A stretch of 26,527 nucleotides of DNA from Lachnospiraceae bacterium (lineage in GTDB: Bacteria > Bacillota_A > Clostridia > Lachnospirales > Lachnospiraceae): contig JAFRMI010000064.1 in NCBI GenBank assembly GCA_017430765.1, positions 1 to 26,527 of the forward strand, in the 5' to 3' direction. Made by a program: the position numbers and the translations under genes. Below are positions 15,093-24,124 of the stretch, piece by piece. Under the pieces are notes generated by a model that was not told where the DNA came from, searched no databases, and saw nothing but the letters and a program-made list of their open reading frames with translations. The stretch's first letter is position 1; each line of letters begins with the position of its first letter.

Positions 15093-16148
15093 ATGCTGTA
15101 CAGGGAGAAGACGAAAGAGATCCGGATCGGGGAACGCCGGATCGGCGGGGGCAACCCGATCGCGATCCAGTCGATGACCAACACGAAAACCGAAGACGCG
15201 GAGGCGACGATCGCGCAGATCCTCGCCCTGGAGAGCGCCGGGTGCGAGATTGTGCGCTGTACGGTCCCCACGATGGATGCGGCGCGCGCATTTTCCGAGA
15301 TCAAAAAAAGAATCCATATACCTCTTGTCGCGGACATCCATTTTGATTACCATCTCGCGATCGCCGCGATAGAGAACGGGGCGGATAAGATCCGCATCAA
15401 TCCCGGCAATATCGGCGGAGCGGACAGGATCCGGGAGGTGGTATCCTGCGCGAAGGAGCGGCAGGTTCCGATCAGGGTCGGCGTCAACTCCGGATCCCTT
15501 GAGAAGGAGAAGATCGAGAGGTACGGCCGCGTCACGGCGGAAGGCCTTGTGGAAAGTGCCATGGAGAAGGTGCATATGATCGAGGATGCGGGGTACGACA
15601 ATCTTGTCGTCAGTATCAAGTCCTCGGACGTCCTTATGAGCATCCGGGCCCATGAAAAGATTGCGGAACAGTGCCCCTATCCGCTTCATGTAGGGATCAC
15701 CGAGGCGGGAACCGCCTATTCCGGCAATGTGAAGTCCTCTGTCGGGATCGGGATTATCCTGTATGAAGGGATCGGGGATACAATCCGCGTCTCTCTCACG
15801 GAGGATCCGATCCTGGAAGTGCGGACGGCAAAACTCATTCTGAAGACGCTGGGACTTAGAAGAGGCGGCATAGAGGTGGTTTCCTGCCCGACCTGCGGCA
15901 GGACGGATATTGACATCATCGGCCTCGCCGCGAAAGTCGAGGAGATGGTGCAGGACATCCCGCTTGATCTCAAGGTTGCGGTGATGGGATGCGTTGTCAA
16001 CGGGCCTGGAGAAGCCCGGGAGGCGGATATCGGGATAGCCGGAGGGAAGCACGAGGGGCTGCTGTTCCGGCAGGGAGAAATTATCCGGAAAGTGCCGGAG
16101 GACCAGCTTCTTGCCGCGCTCCGGGACGAACTGATGAACTGGTGCTGA
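15093..16148 (+). CDS. ispG: 4-hydroxy-3-methylbut-2-en-1-yl diphosphate synthase
   Basis: The 351-aa iron-sulfur enzyme carries out the penultimate step of the MEP isoprenoid pathway, converting MEcPP to HMBPP. The N-terminal TIM-barrel part shows GNPIAIQSMTNT and ADIHFDYHLA. The 4Fe-4S ligands are Cys265 and Cys268 (CPTCGR) and Cys300, with Glu307 in CVVNGPGEA. All four are offset by five from their E. coli positions, so the domain is intact. GGGAGG overlaps the end of folA, and the start codon is two bases after its stop, which indicates co-transcription. polC follows after eight bases. Confidence 0.97.
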   Translation: MLYREKTKEIRIGERRIGGGNPIAIQSMTNTKTEDAEATIAQILALESAGCEIVRCTVPTMDAARAFSEIKKRIHIPLVADIHFDYHLAIAAIENGADKIRINPGNIGGADRIREVVSCAKERQVPIRVGVNSGSLEKEKIERYGRVTAEGLVESAMEKVHMIEDAGYDNLVVSIKSSDVLMSIRAHEKIAEQCPYPLHVGITEAGTAYSGNVKSSVGIGIILYEGIGDTIRVSLTEDPILEVRTAKLILKTLGLRRGGIEVVSCPTCGRTDIDIIGLAAKVEEMVQDIPLDLKVAVMGCVVNGPGEAREADIGIAGGKHEGLLFRQGEIIRKVPEDQLLAALRDELMNWC

Positions 16149-16156
16149 GAAAGCGT

Positions 16157-19100
16157 ATGAATGGAAAGATGATGCCGTTTTTTACGGTATTTCCGAACCT
16201 GATACTGGATGCTGAGATAGAAGGTCTGATGCAGTCTGTGACGGTGGAGCGGGTGACGGTCAATCCGGCCGGTAACCGGCTTCGCGTCTTTATGCTGTCT
16301 GAAAACTGGCTGAAGAAGGCATACATCTACCGGGTGGAGGAGTCGATCGCGAAGCAGATTTTCACCGACAGGGAGGTCGACGTCCACATTGTGGAGCGTT
16401 TCCACCTGTCTCCTTCCTATACGCCGGAACTTTTCTACGACAGTTACAAAGCGAGCATGCTGGAGGAGCTCAAAAGCGTAAACCCGCTGCTTTTCCAGTG
16501 CTTTCTCCGGTCAAATCTCACGTTTTCAAAAGACGGGATCAAGGCTTCCATCCCCGACACGCCCATCCGCGCGAAACGGAAAGAGGAACTGGCGGACTAT
16601 ATTGAAAAAGTCTTTACGGTCAGGGCCGGATTTCACGATCTCGACGTTGTCTGTGAGTATGTCAGAACAGACGCGGGAGCGGGAGAAGGGATCCGGGAGG
16701 AGGACAGACGGATCGCGGAGAAGGTACGGCAGGTTCTCCGCAGCAACGAAGACCGGAAGAGAACGCCGGAAGAGGAGAAAAAGCTTCCGAAAAAACAGGA
16801 ATCCCGGAAAAAATATACACTCACGAAGGATCCGACCCTGCTTTACGGCCGGAACTTTGACGGGGATCCGATTCCTCTGATCAATCTTACGGCGGACCCG
16901 GCCCCTGTGGTGATCCGCGGGGAAGTATACGGGACAGAGAGCCGGAAAACCAGGACCGGAAGAATTATATACACCGTCACACTGACGGATTATACGGACA
17001 GTATCCGAATGAAACTCTGGTTCGACGAAGAGGAGGAACCGGAGTACAATGCCGTGTTCCGGAAAGGGGAAGCGTTTCTGGTACAGGGACTTCTGGACTT
17101 TGATCCATTTGACAAGGAGTTTATGATCCGGAACGTGGGCGGGATTAAGAGGACTGCGCCGATCCGCACCGTCCGCGAGGACACCGCTCCTGTCAAGCGA
17201 GTCGAACTGCACTGCCATACGCAGATGTCCGATATGGACGCGGTCTCACCCGCTGCGGACATCATCAAACAGGCGTACCGGTTCGGTATGAACGCGGTTG
17301 CGATTACAGACCACGGCGTTGTCCAGGCCTTCCCCGAGGCAAAAAAAGCACTTGGCGGCAAGGGCGGGATCCCGAAAGACGCGGATATGAAGGTCATCTA
17401 CGGGATGGAAGCCTATCTCGTGGACGACATGAAGAATCTGGTGAGCGGGCCGCTTCTTGGGAGCATCCACGATCCCCTGGTCGTCTTTTCGACCGTTACG
17501 ACGGGGCAGAGCCCTCTGAAGCATTCGATCATCGAGATCGCCGCGGTAAAATTCGCGGAAGGACAGATCCGCGAGGAGTTTTCGACCCTCGTCGATCCCG
17601 GGAAGCCGATTTCCTTCTCCATGCAGACGGAGACCGGCATTACGGACGAAATGGTGTCAGGAAAGCCCGGGATCGCGGAAGCGCTGGCACAGTTTTCCGC
17701 TTTCGCGGGGGATCTTCCGCTTGCGGCGTACGATATTGACCAGGAGATGAATTTTCTTTACGCCGCTTCCGATACGTTCGGATCCCTGGCCGGAAACCGA
17801 ACGCTGATTGATATTCCGCAGATCGCGAGATACCTCGTGCCGGGGATCGGCAGAATCCGCTTTAAAACACTTGTGAAGCACCTCAAAGTGCCCTGCAGCG
17901 ACGATATGCGGGCTTATCCGAGGGCGAAGGCGATGGCATTCGTCCTCCGGCACCTGATCCGTGAGATGGACGCGGCGGAGATCCGCACGTTTGCGCAGCT
18001 CAATGAGAAGGGAGCGGTGTCCGGGGACCGGATCCGCAACCTGCGCTATTATCACGCGATTCTGCTTGCCGCCAACGAGACGGGAAGAAGGAATCTGTAT
18101 ACGCTGGTTTCAGAGTCGCATCTTCATTATTTTAAGCTGCGTCCCAGAATTCCGCGCAGTCTCCTTAACGCGCACCGCGAGGGGCTGATTCTCGGCAGCG
18201 CGTGTTCCGCGGGAGAACTCTACCAGGCCCTCCTTTCCGGAGCCTCGAAGAGCGAGATCGCACGGATTGTCGACTACTATGACTATCTGGAAATACAGCC
18301 GATCGCGAACAACGCGTACATGCTCTCCGATCCCGGGAGCGGCATCGCGGGCGAGGAGGACCTGCGTGAGATGAACAGGCGGATTGTCCGGCTCGGGGAG
18401 GAGTTCGGAAAGCCGGTCTGTGCGACCTGCGACGTCCATTTCCTCAATCCGGGAGACGCGATTTACCGCGCCATTATTCAGGCCGGGCACGGATACAAAG
18501 AGGAGGCAGGAGGACAGCCGCCTCTCTTTCTCCGCACGACGGACGAGATGCTCGCGGAGTTCAGCTATCTGGGGGAGCGGAAGGCCTACGAGGTGGTGGT
18601 GGAGAACACGAACCGCATCGCGGACCGGATTGAAAAGATCTCTCCGATCTACCCGGACAAGTGTCCGCCTTCCATCCCCAATTCAGAGAAGGATCTGGAG
18701 GAGATGTGCTACCGCACGGCGAAGGAGATGTACGGAGATCCTCTGCCGGAGATCGTCGAAAGCCGCCTTGGAAAAGAACTCGGGTCCATTATAAAAAACG
18801 GCTACGCGGTCATGTACATGATCGCGCAGAAGCTCGTGGAGAAATCCATGCAGGACGGATATCTCGTCGGTTCCAGGGGATCCGTCGGGAGTTCATTTGC
18901 CGCCACCATGTCGCACATTACGGAAGTGAATCCACTTCCGCCGCATTACAGGTGCCCGGTCTGCCGCTACAGTGAATTTGATTCGGAGGAGACGATCCTC
19001 GCCCATAAGGAGGGGCGCTGCGGATGCGACATGCCGGACAAGCGCTGTCCGGTCTGCGGGGAGATGCTCATGAAAGACGGCTTTGACATTCCGTTTGAGA

Positions 19101-20560
19101 CATTTCTTGGGTTCAAGGGAGACAAAGAGCCGGATATCGACCTCAATTTTTCCGGTGATGAGCAGGGGATCGCACAGGCTTACACGGAGGTGATCTTCGG
19201 GAAGGGGCAGACCTTCAAAGCCGGGACCATCGGAACCGTTGCGGAGAAAACCGCATACGGATATGCCCTCAAGTATTTCGAAGAGAAAAAGATTGAAAAG
19301 AGGCGCTGTGAGCTCGAGAGGCTGGCGGAAGGCTGCGTCGGTGTCCGCAGGACAACCGGACAGCACCCGGGCGGCGTTATTGTTCTGCCTAAAGGGATGG
19401 ACATCAACTGGTTTACACCGGTACAGCACCCGGCGAACGACACGTCGAGTCCCATTATAACCACGCACTTTGACTATCACTCCATCGACTCCAACCTCCT
19501 GAAACTGGATATTCTCGGACACGATGACCCGACCATTATCCGGATGCTGAAGGATCTGACGGGAGAGGACCCGATGCATGTCCCGCTCGATGACAAAGAC
19601 GTGCTGTCTCTCTTTACGGGAACGGAGGCTCTGGGAATCGCTCCGGGCGGCCTTCCGGATATCGATCTGGGGACGCTGGGAGTTCCCGAATTCGGAACCT
19701 CCTTTGTCATGGGGATGCTCCGCGATACAAAGCCGAAGACATTCTCGGAACTTATCCGGATCTCCGGTCTGTCACACGGAACGAATGTGTGGCTCGACAA
19801 CGCGCAGTATTTTATCAAAAACGGCGACTGTACGCTGGGAAGCGCGATCTGCACGCGTGACGATATCATGCTCAACCTGATCAACTGGGGCGTTGAGCCG
19901 GAACATTCCTTCAAAATCATGGAGGCGGTCCGGAAGGGGAAGGGGCTTACCTCGGATCAGGAGAAGGAAATGCGGGAGCACAATGTTCCGGACTGGTATA
20001 TTGAATCCTGCAAGCGGATCAAGTACATGTTTCCGAAGGCGCACGCGGCGGCGTATGTCATGAACGCGTTCCGCATCGCGTATTACAAGATCCACTACCC
20101 CCTTGCCTACTATGCGGCGATGTTCTCCATCCGTGTGAAGACATTCAACTACGAGAAGATGTGCCAGGGCCCGGAGAAGCTCGAGTACTGTGCGGAGGAA
20201 ATCCGCAGAAACCCGGAGCAGAGCGCGAAGGACGCGGAGGAACTTGACGACATGAAGATCGTGCGGGAGATGTACGCGCGGGGTTTTGCATTCGCAAAGA
20301 TCGACCTCATGCAGGCGGACGCGACACGGTGCCGCATCATCGGCGGACGCATTATGCCCCCGCTCAGTTCCATCAGCGGAATGGGGGAGACACAGGCGAA
20401 GGCGGTCTCCGCTGAGGCCGCAAAGGGACCGTTTTTATCAAAGGATGACTTTCGCGAGCGGACACATGTGTCCAAGACCATCATAGATCTTCTCGCGGAA
20501 CTTGGCATATTGGGAGATATCCCGGAGAGCAATCAGATATCTATTTTTGATATCGGCTGA
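16157..20560 (+). CDS. polC: DNA polymerase III PolC-type alpha subunit with degenerate exonuclease domain
   Basis: The 1467-aa replicative polymerase of Gram-positive type has an N-terminal domain and an OB fold (about 250-345). A PHP domain begins HCH (352-354) and contains TDHG (384-387); an exonuclease-like insertion follows (about 435-605). The second PHP part comes next, then a zinc finger (Cys933, Cys936, then CGCDMPDKRCPVCG). The polymerase core has catalytic Asp993 and Asp995 (PDIDLNFSGDEQ). The C-terminal region contains GQHPGG and KYMFPKAHAAAYV. The exonuclease fold is recognisable, but DIETTG is STVTTG (Ser445, Val447), the AHNxxFD motif is AYDIDQE, and HRAxxD is MRAYPR (Met584, Arg589). 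All five DEDDh catalytic residues are therefore replaced. I start at 16157, since the longer frame to 15989 lies inside ispG. Its ribosome binding site is weak. Confidence 0.96.
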   Translation: MNGKMMPFFTVFPNLILDAEIEGLMQSVTVERVTVNPAGNRLRVFMLSENWLKKAYIYRVEESIAKQIFTDREVDVHIVERFHLSPSYTPELFYDSYKASMLEELKSVNPLLFQCFLRSNLTFSKDGIKASIPDTPIRAKRKEELADYIEKVFTVRAGFHDLDVVCEYVRTDAGAGEGIREEDRRIAEKVRQVLRSNEDRKRTPEEEKKLPKKQESRKKYTLTKDPTLLYGRNFDGDPIPLINLTADPAPVVIRGEVYGTESRKTRTGRIIYTVTLTDYTDSIRMKLWFDEEEEPEYNAVFRKGEAFLVQGLLDFDPFDKEFMIRNVGGIKRTAPIRTVREDTAPVKRVELHCHTQMSDMDAVSPAADIIKQAYRFGMNAVAITDHGVVQAFPEAKKALGGKGGIPKDADMKVIYGMEAYLVDDMKNLVSGPLLGSIHDPLVVFSTVTTGQSPLKHSIIEIAAVKFAEGQIREEFSTLVDPGKPISFSMQTETGITDEMVSGKPGIAEALAQFSAFAGDLPLAAYDIDQEMNFLYAASDTFGSLAGNRTLIDIPQIARYLVPGIGRIRFKTLVKHLKVPCSDDMRAYPRAKAMAFVLRHLIREMDAAEIRTFAQLNEKGAVSGDRIRNLRYYHAILLAANETGRRNLYTLVSESHLHYFKLRPRIPRSLLNAHREGLILGSACSAGELYQALLSGASKSEIARIVDYYDYLEIQPIANNAYMLSDPGSGIAGEEDLREMNRRIVRLGEEFGKPVCATCDVHFLNPGDAIYRAIIQAGHGYKEEAGGQPPLFLRTTDEMLAEFSYLGERKAYEVVVENTNRIADRIEKISPIYPDKCPPSIPNSEKDLEEMCYRTAKEMYGDPLPEIVESRLGKELGSIIKNGYAVMYMIAQKLVEKSMQDGYLVGSRGSVGSSFAATMSHITEVNPLPPHYRCPVCRYSEFDSEETILAHKEGRCGCDMPDKRCPVCGEMLMKDGFDIPFETFLGFKGDKEPDIDLNFSGDEQGIAQAYTEVIFGKGQTFKAGTIGTVAEKTAYGYALKYFEEKKIEKRRCELERLAEGCVGVRRTTGQHPGGVIVLPKGMDINWFTPVQHPANDTSSPIITTHFDYHSIDSNLLKLDILGHDDPTIIRMLKDLTGEDPMHVPLDDKDVLSLFTGTEALGIAPGGLPDIDLGTLGVPEFGTSFVMGMLRDTKPKTFSELIRISGLSHGTNVWLDNAQYFIKNGDCTLGSAICTRDDIMLNLINWGVEPEHSFKIMEAVRKGKGLTSDQEKEMREHNVPDWYIESCKRIKYMFPKAHAAAYVMNAFRIAYYKIHYPLAYYAAMFSIRVKTFNYEKMCQGPEKLEYCAEEIRRNPEQSAKDAEELDDMKIVREMYARGFAFAKIDLMQADATRCRIIGGRIMPPLSSISGMGETQAKAVSAEAAKGPFLSKDDFRERTHVSKTIIDLLAELGILGDIPESNQISIFDIG

Positions 20561-20583
20561 TACACTTGGACACCAGTTGACGA

Positions 20584-20612
20584 CCCGGCCTTCGCAGGTG
20601 CGCATGGCCGGG
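20584..20612 (+). other. Stem-loop between polC and the DUF5717-like gene
   Basis: CCCGGCC (20584-20590) pairs with GGCCGGG (20606-20612), and the loop contains CGC-AGGT-GCG. There is no T-tract, so it is not a standard terminator. It could be an mRNA processing or stability element. Confidence 0.45.
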
Positions 20613-20647
20613 AGTCGCACGATCAGGACGCGGGGCGGGTTTGCAGT

Positions 20648-23600
20648 ATGATCAGGATCAGAGAACAGGAAATACGGCTTGTCACGGTGCCGGGCAAGCA
20701 GGTGTTTGGCCGGCTTCATATAGAATCGGACGGAGGAGAACGCATCCGGGGGGAGTGCTATTCCAATCACTTCCGCATTGTCCCTGAGATGAGCACGTTC
20801 GCGGGAAGGGCTCTCTCCCTTCGCTTCGGCGCGGATGTGACCGGAATTCCGGACGGCGGAGCGATTGACGGCGGTCTGACCGTCGTGACCGAAGCGGGAG
20901 AATTCTTCATCCCGGTGCATGTATCTGTGGAGGAGACACGTCTTGAGACGTCCTACGGAGCAATCCGGACGCTGAGCGATTTTGCGGAGTATGCGCACAG
21001 CGACCCGGAGGAGGCGTTCCGCCTCATGAGAAGCGACCGCTTTGCGGAACTGATCCCGGAGGAGGATCATGCGCTCCGGGCACTCTGGAGAGGTTTTTCG
21101 AAACCTCCCGCGGCAATTACGGCCATGGAGGAATTTCTGGCGGGGGCCGGGCTGAAGGAACCGGTTGTGCTGCGGGCGGAGACGGATCACGCGGAGTTTT
21201 ATTCCCTCACGGATTCGTCGGAGGAACTTCTTACGATCCGCAGAAGCGGCTGGGGGAATTTCCTGATCACGGTGGAGACGGACGCCGACTTTATCGAACT
21301 TCCGCGGAAGCGGATCACGGATGCGGACTTCGTCGGCAGCGTATATGACCTTGCCTACAGGATCAATGCGCACCGGATCGGCAGCGGTGTGCGCCGCGGC
21401 GCGATCCGGCTGAAAAGCGCGGCGGGATCTTTTACGCTTCAGGTGACGGCTTCTCTCCGCGAGAAGGAGGCCGCCTCTTTCGAGCTTCCGGTTTTGAAGA
21501 ACCGCGCAGCCCTGTTAAAAGAACGCCTTCTCTATATGCTGGACCGGGAAGACCGGCGTTCTTATGCGGAACACTCGCTGGCCCTGCTTGAGGAGAGATA
21601 CGGGCTGACCAATGAGAATCTGACAGCCATGCGGCTCTATCAGGCTTACCTGCAGGAGCTGCTCGGGAAGAGAAAAGAAGCGGGGGCAATCCTCAGGGAA
21701 TTCCGGACGGACGGCTTTTCCCCGGAGGAGTATGAGGAGGAGACGGCATACCTGTATCTGACCGGTCTTCTCGGTATCGCGAAAGAGGACTCCGCCGGAA
21801 TATCCAAACGCGTGCGTACAAGATACGCGGAAGGGGACGCTTCCTACACGATGATGAAGCTCCTTTTTCTCACAAATCCGGATATCGGCCGCTATCCGAG
21901 GAGAAAGCGCCGCTACGAGGAGGAACTCTTCGAGGCGGGTGTCCGCAGCCCGCTCCTCTACGCGGAGGTGCTGCGGGATCTGAGGGACAATGACGCGCTT
22001 TTATCCGAGCTCACGGATCTGTCTCTTCAGGTGCTTCTCTTTGCTGCGAAGTGGGACCTTATGACAGAACCCCTCGCTCTCCGTGCCGCCTATCTCTCGG
22101 ACAGGGTGAGGGAGGCGTCGCCCGTACTCATCCGGATTCTCACATCCGCCTATGAGAAGTGGCAGAGCGATGGAATTCTCACGGCGATCGTCAAGGTTCT
22201 GATGAAGGAAGATCCGGGTGATCCCGCACATTTTCCGTGGTATGAGAGAGCTGTAGAGCGAAATCTCCGGATCCTCCGGCTGTACGAGTATTATATTGAG
22301 ACGATGCCGGAGAGCAGGAGGCAGGTCCTTCCTCTTCCTGTCAGAAAATATTTTATGTACAACAGCACCCTTCCCGAGCAGGGAATGGCGGATCTTTACG
22401 CGAATATCGTCCGGAACCGCTATGAGGATCCGGATACGTATGCGCGCTATAAGGAGAGGGCGGAGGTCTTCGCCTACCGGTCCCTGCGTGAAGGACGGCA
22501 GGGGGAAAGCTTTGCCGTTCTTTATCAGGAATTTGTGAAATCCCTCCCCGATGAGACGTCGGAAAACACCTACATTGACTGCGCTTTCATGCGGCGGGTT
22601 TACACCGAACACCCGGACATCAGGGCGGTCGCGGTTGTCCACGATGAACTCCTCGAAGACGAGACGGTTCCTCTGCTGCATGGCGCTGCCTGTGTCCGGA
22701 TCTTTACGGACTCCGCGCAGATCTTTTTCGTAAATGCAGCCGGTGAACGCATTCGTTCTTCCGTCGATTACAGCATGGTCCCTCTTATGGAGGAGGGAAG
22801 GGCCCGCAGGATCCTCGGAGGCTGTACGGCGGACCACGCCGGCCTGCGCCTCAGCCGCATTCTATCCATGGCGGCGGACACGGAGGATCACGAGGAGCTG
22901 CTGCGCCTTATGAAGGAAGTGGCCGCATCGCCTGTCTATACGGACAGTTTCCGCGATGAAGCGAGGCGGAGAATCCTGCACCTTGTTCTTACGGACTGGA
23001 ATCTCCGCTCTTTCAATCCGACGGAAGAGGAACTCTCCGCCTATGCCGCGGCGGACAAATCGGGACTTATCGAAGTCCTTCTTGATGCGGGGAGGGAAGA
23101 GGAAGCGTACAGGATCCTCCTTGAGAGGGGCACGGAGAATGTGGGCGCGGAGTGCCTGGTCCGCCTGGCCAGCCGGATGATTGCGGCGGCGGAAGGGGCT
23201 AAGGATGAGGAACTGACGGCTTTCTCGGAGCAGGTCTTCCGGGAAGGACTCTACGATGAACGGATGCTCATGTATCTGTCGGAGTGGTTTACGGGAAGCA
23301 TGGACGAGATGCTGGCGCTTCGGAGAGCGGCGGACTCGTTCTATGTGGATACCTTCGTTTTGGATGACAGAATCTTAAGAAGGGCTGTATTTTCAAACAG
23401 TCCGATATCGGAAGCGCCGGAAATTCTGCGCGACTACGTGCGCGCAGGCGGCCGGAAGAGTGTGATCCGGAGTTTTCTGACTTTCCATGCGGATACCTCT
23501 CTTGGACGGGACGGGAAGGTCGACCCGGTCATTGCGGCGGAGGCGGCGGAGGCGCTGGACAGCGGGGAACCGATTGACTTTGCGGTGAAGCTGATGCTTC

Positions 23601-24124
23601 TGAAATATTACTCCGAGAAGGGGAGCCTTACGGTACATGAGGAAGTACAGGTGGACCGTCTGCTCGAGGAGTGCGAAAAAAGGGGAATCCACATGATGTT
23701 CATGAAGAATCTCCCGGCCTCTTTTGTCAGCGCCTACCGGCTTCTGGACAAGGTATATATCGAGACGAGGGCGGAAGAAGGGGAGACGGTCTATCTTCGG
23801 TATTCCTTCGGGGATGACTGGAAGACGGAGATGCTGATCCCCAAATTCCGGACGCTCCTCACGAAGGAGTTCACGCTGTTCTACGGCGAGACTTTATCCT
23901 ACACCTTCATACGCGTGAAGGAGGGAGAGGAAACGGAATCCGACGTCCGGACGATCCGCTGCGGCAGCTTTGATGTGCTCGGGCTGAGCGCATTCCAGAG
24001 AATCAACCGGATGCTGAAGTTCCGGGCGGAGGGAGACGAAGAAAAACTCGCGGAGGAACTGCGCGAATATCTCGTCGCAAAACATCAAAGTGAGGTCTTG
24101 TTTCAACTGGAGGACATGAAGTGA
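20648..24124 (+). CDS. DUF5717-like large protein, first gene of a three-gene operon
   Basis: This 1158-aa protein resembles the uncharacterised DUF5717 family as I remember it from Lachnospiraceae. No signal peptide or membrane segment is visible, so it is probably cytoplasmic. The first 300 or so residues are beta-rich with repeated Ig-like strand patterns (for example VFGRLHIESDGGERIRGECY and FFIPVHVSVEETRLETSYG). Residues of about 310-980 are leucine- and alanine-rich helices with TPR-like spacing, suggesting an alpha-solenoid scaffold. The last 150 residues return to beta strands (YIETRAEEGETVYLRYSFGD) and end in a charged helix. Its stop overlaps the GTG of the next gene. No enzymatic motif was recognised, and the function is unknown. 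Its ribosome binding site is weak, and it may be read from polC. Confidence 0.8.
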   Translation: MIRIREQEIRLVTVPGKQVFGRLHIESDGGERIRGECYSNHFRIVPEMSTFAGRALSLRFGADVTGIPDGGAIDGGLTVVTEAGEFFIPVHVSVEETRLETSYGAIRTLSDFAEYAHSDPEEAFRLMRSDRFAELIPEEDHALRALWRGFSKPPAAITAMEEFLAGAGLKEPVVLRAETDHAEFYSLTDSSEELLTIRRSGWGNFLITVETDADFIELPRKRITDADFVGSVYDLAYRINAHRIGSGVRRGAIRLKSAAGSFTLQVTASLREKEAASFELPVLKNRAALLKERLLYMLDREDRRSYAEHSLALLEERYGLTNENLTAMRLYQAYLQELLGKRKEAGAILREFRTDGFSPEEYEEETAYLYLTGLLGIAKEDSAGISKRVRTRYAEGDASYTMMKLLFLTNPDIGRYPRRKRRYEEELFEAGVRSPLLYAEVLRDLRDNDALLSELTDLSLQVLLFAAKWDLMTEPLALRAAYLSDRVREASPVLIRILTSAYEKWQSDGILTAIVKVLMKEDPGDPAHFPWYERAVERNLRILRLYEYYIETMPESRRQVLPLPVRKYFMYNSTLPEQGMADLYANIVRNRYEDPDTYARYKERAEVFAYRSLREGRQGESFAVLYQEFVKSLPDETSENTYIDCAFMRRVYTEHPDIRAVAVVHDELLEDETVPLLHGAACVRIFTDSAQIFFVNAAGERIRSSVDYSMVPLMEEGRARRILGGCTADHAGLRLSRILSMAADTEDHEELLRLMKEVAASPVYTDSFRDEARRRILHLVLTDWNLRSFNPTEEELSAYAAADKSGLIEVLLDAGREEEAYRILLERGTENVGAECLVRLASRMIAAAEGAKDEELTAFSEQVFREGLYDERMLMYLSEWFTGSMDEMLALRRAADSFYVDTFVLDDRILRRAVFSNSPISEAPEILRDYVRAGGRKSVIRSFLTFHADTSLGRDGKVDPVIAAEAAEALDSGEPIDFAVKLMLLKYYSEKGSLTVHEEVQVDRLLEECEKRGIHMMFMKNLPASFVSAYRLLDKVYIETRAEEGETVYLRYSFGDDWKTEMLIPKFRTLLTKEFTLFYGETLSYTFIRVKEGEETESDVRTIRCGSFDVLGLSAFQRINRMLKFRAEGDEEKLAEELREYLVAKHQSEVLFQLEDMK

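Noticed and set aside
13552..15291. 579-codon open frame on the minus strand opposite thyA, folA and ispG
   Set aside because: It spans three well-supported genes on the other strand and has low-complexity Arg/Ser composition with no recognisable motif.
15989..16156. N-terminal extension of PolC overlapping ispG
   Set aside because: The extra 56 codons are out-of-frame ispG sequence, and PolC family proteins begin near the ATG at 16157.
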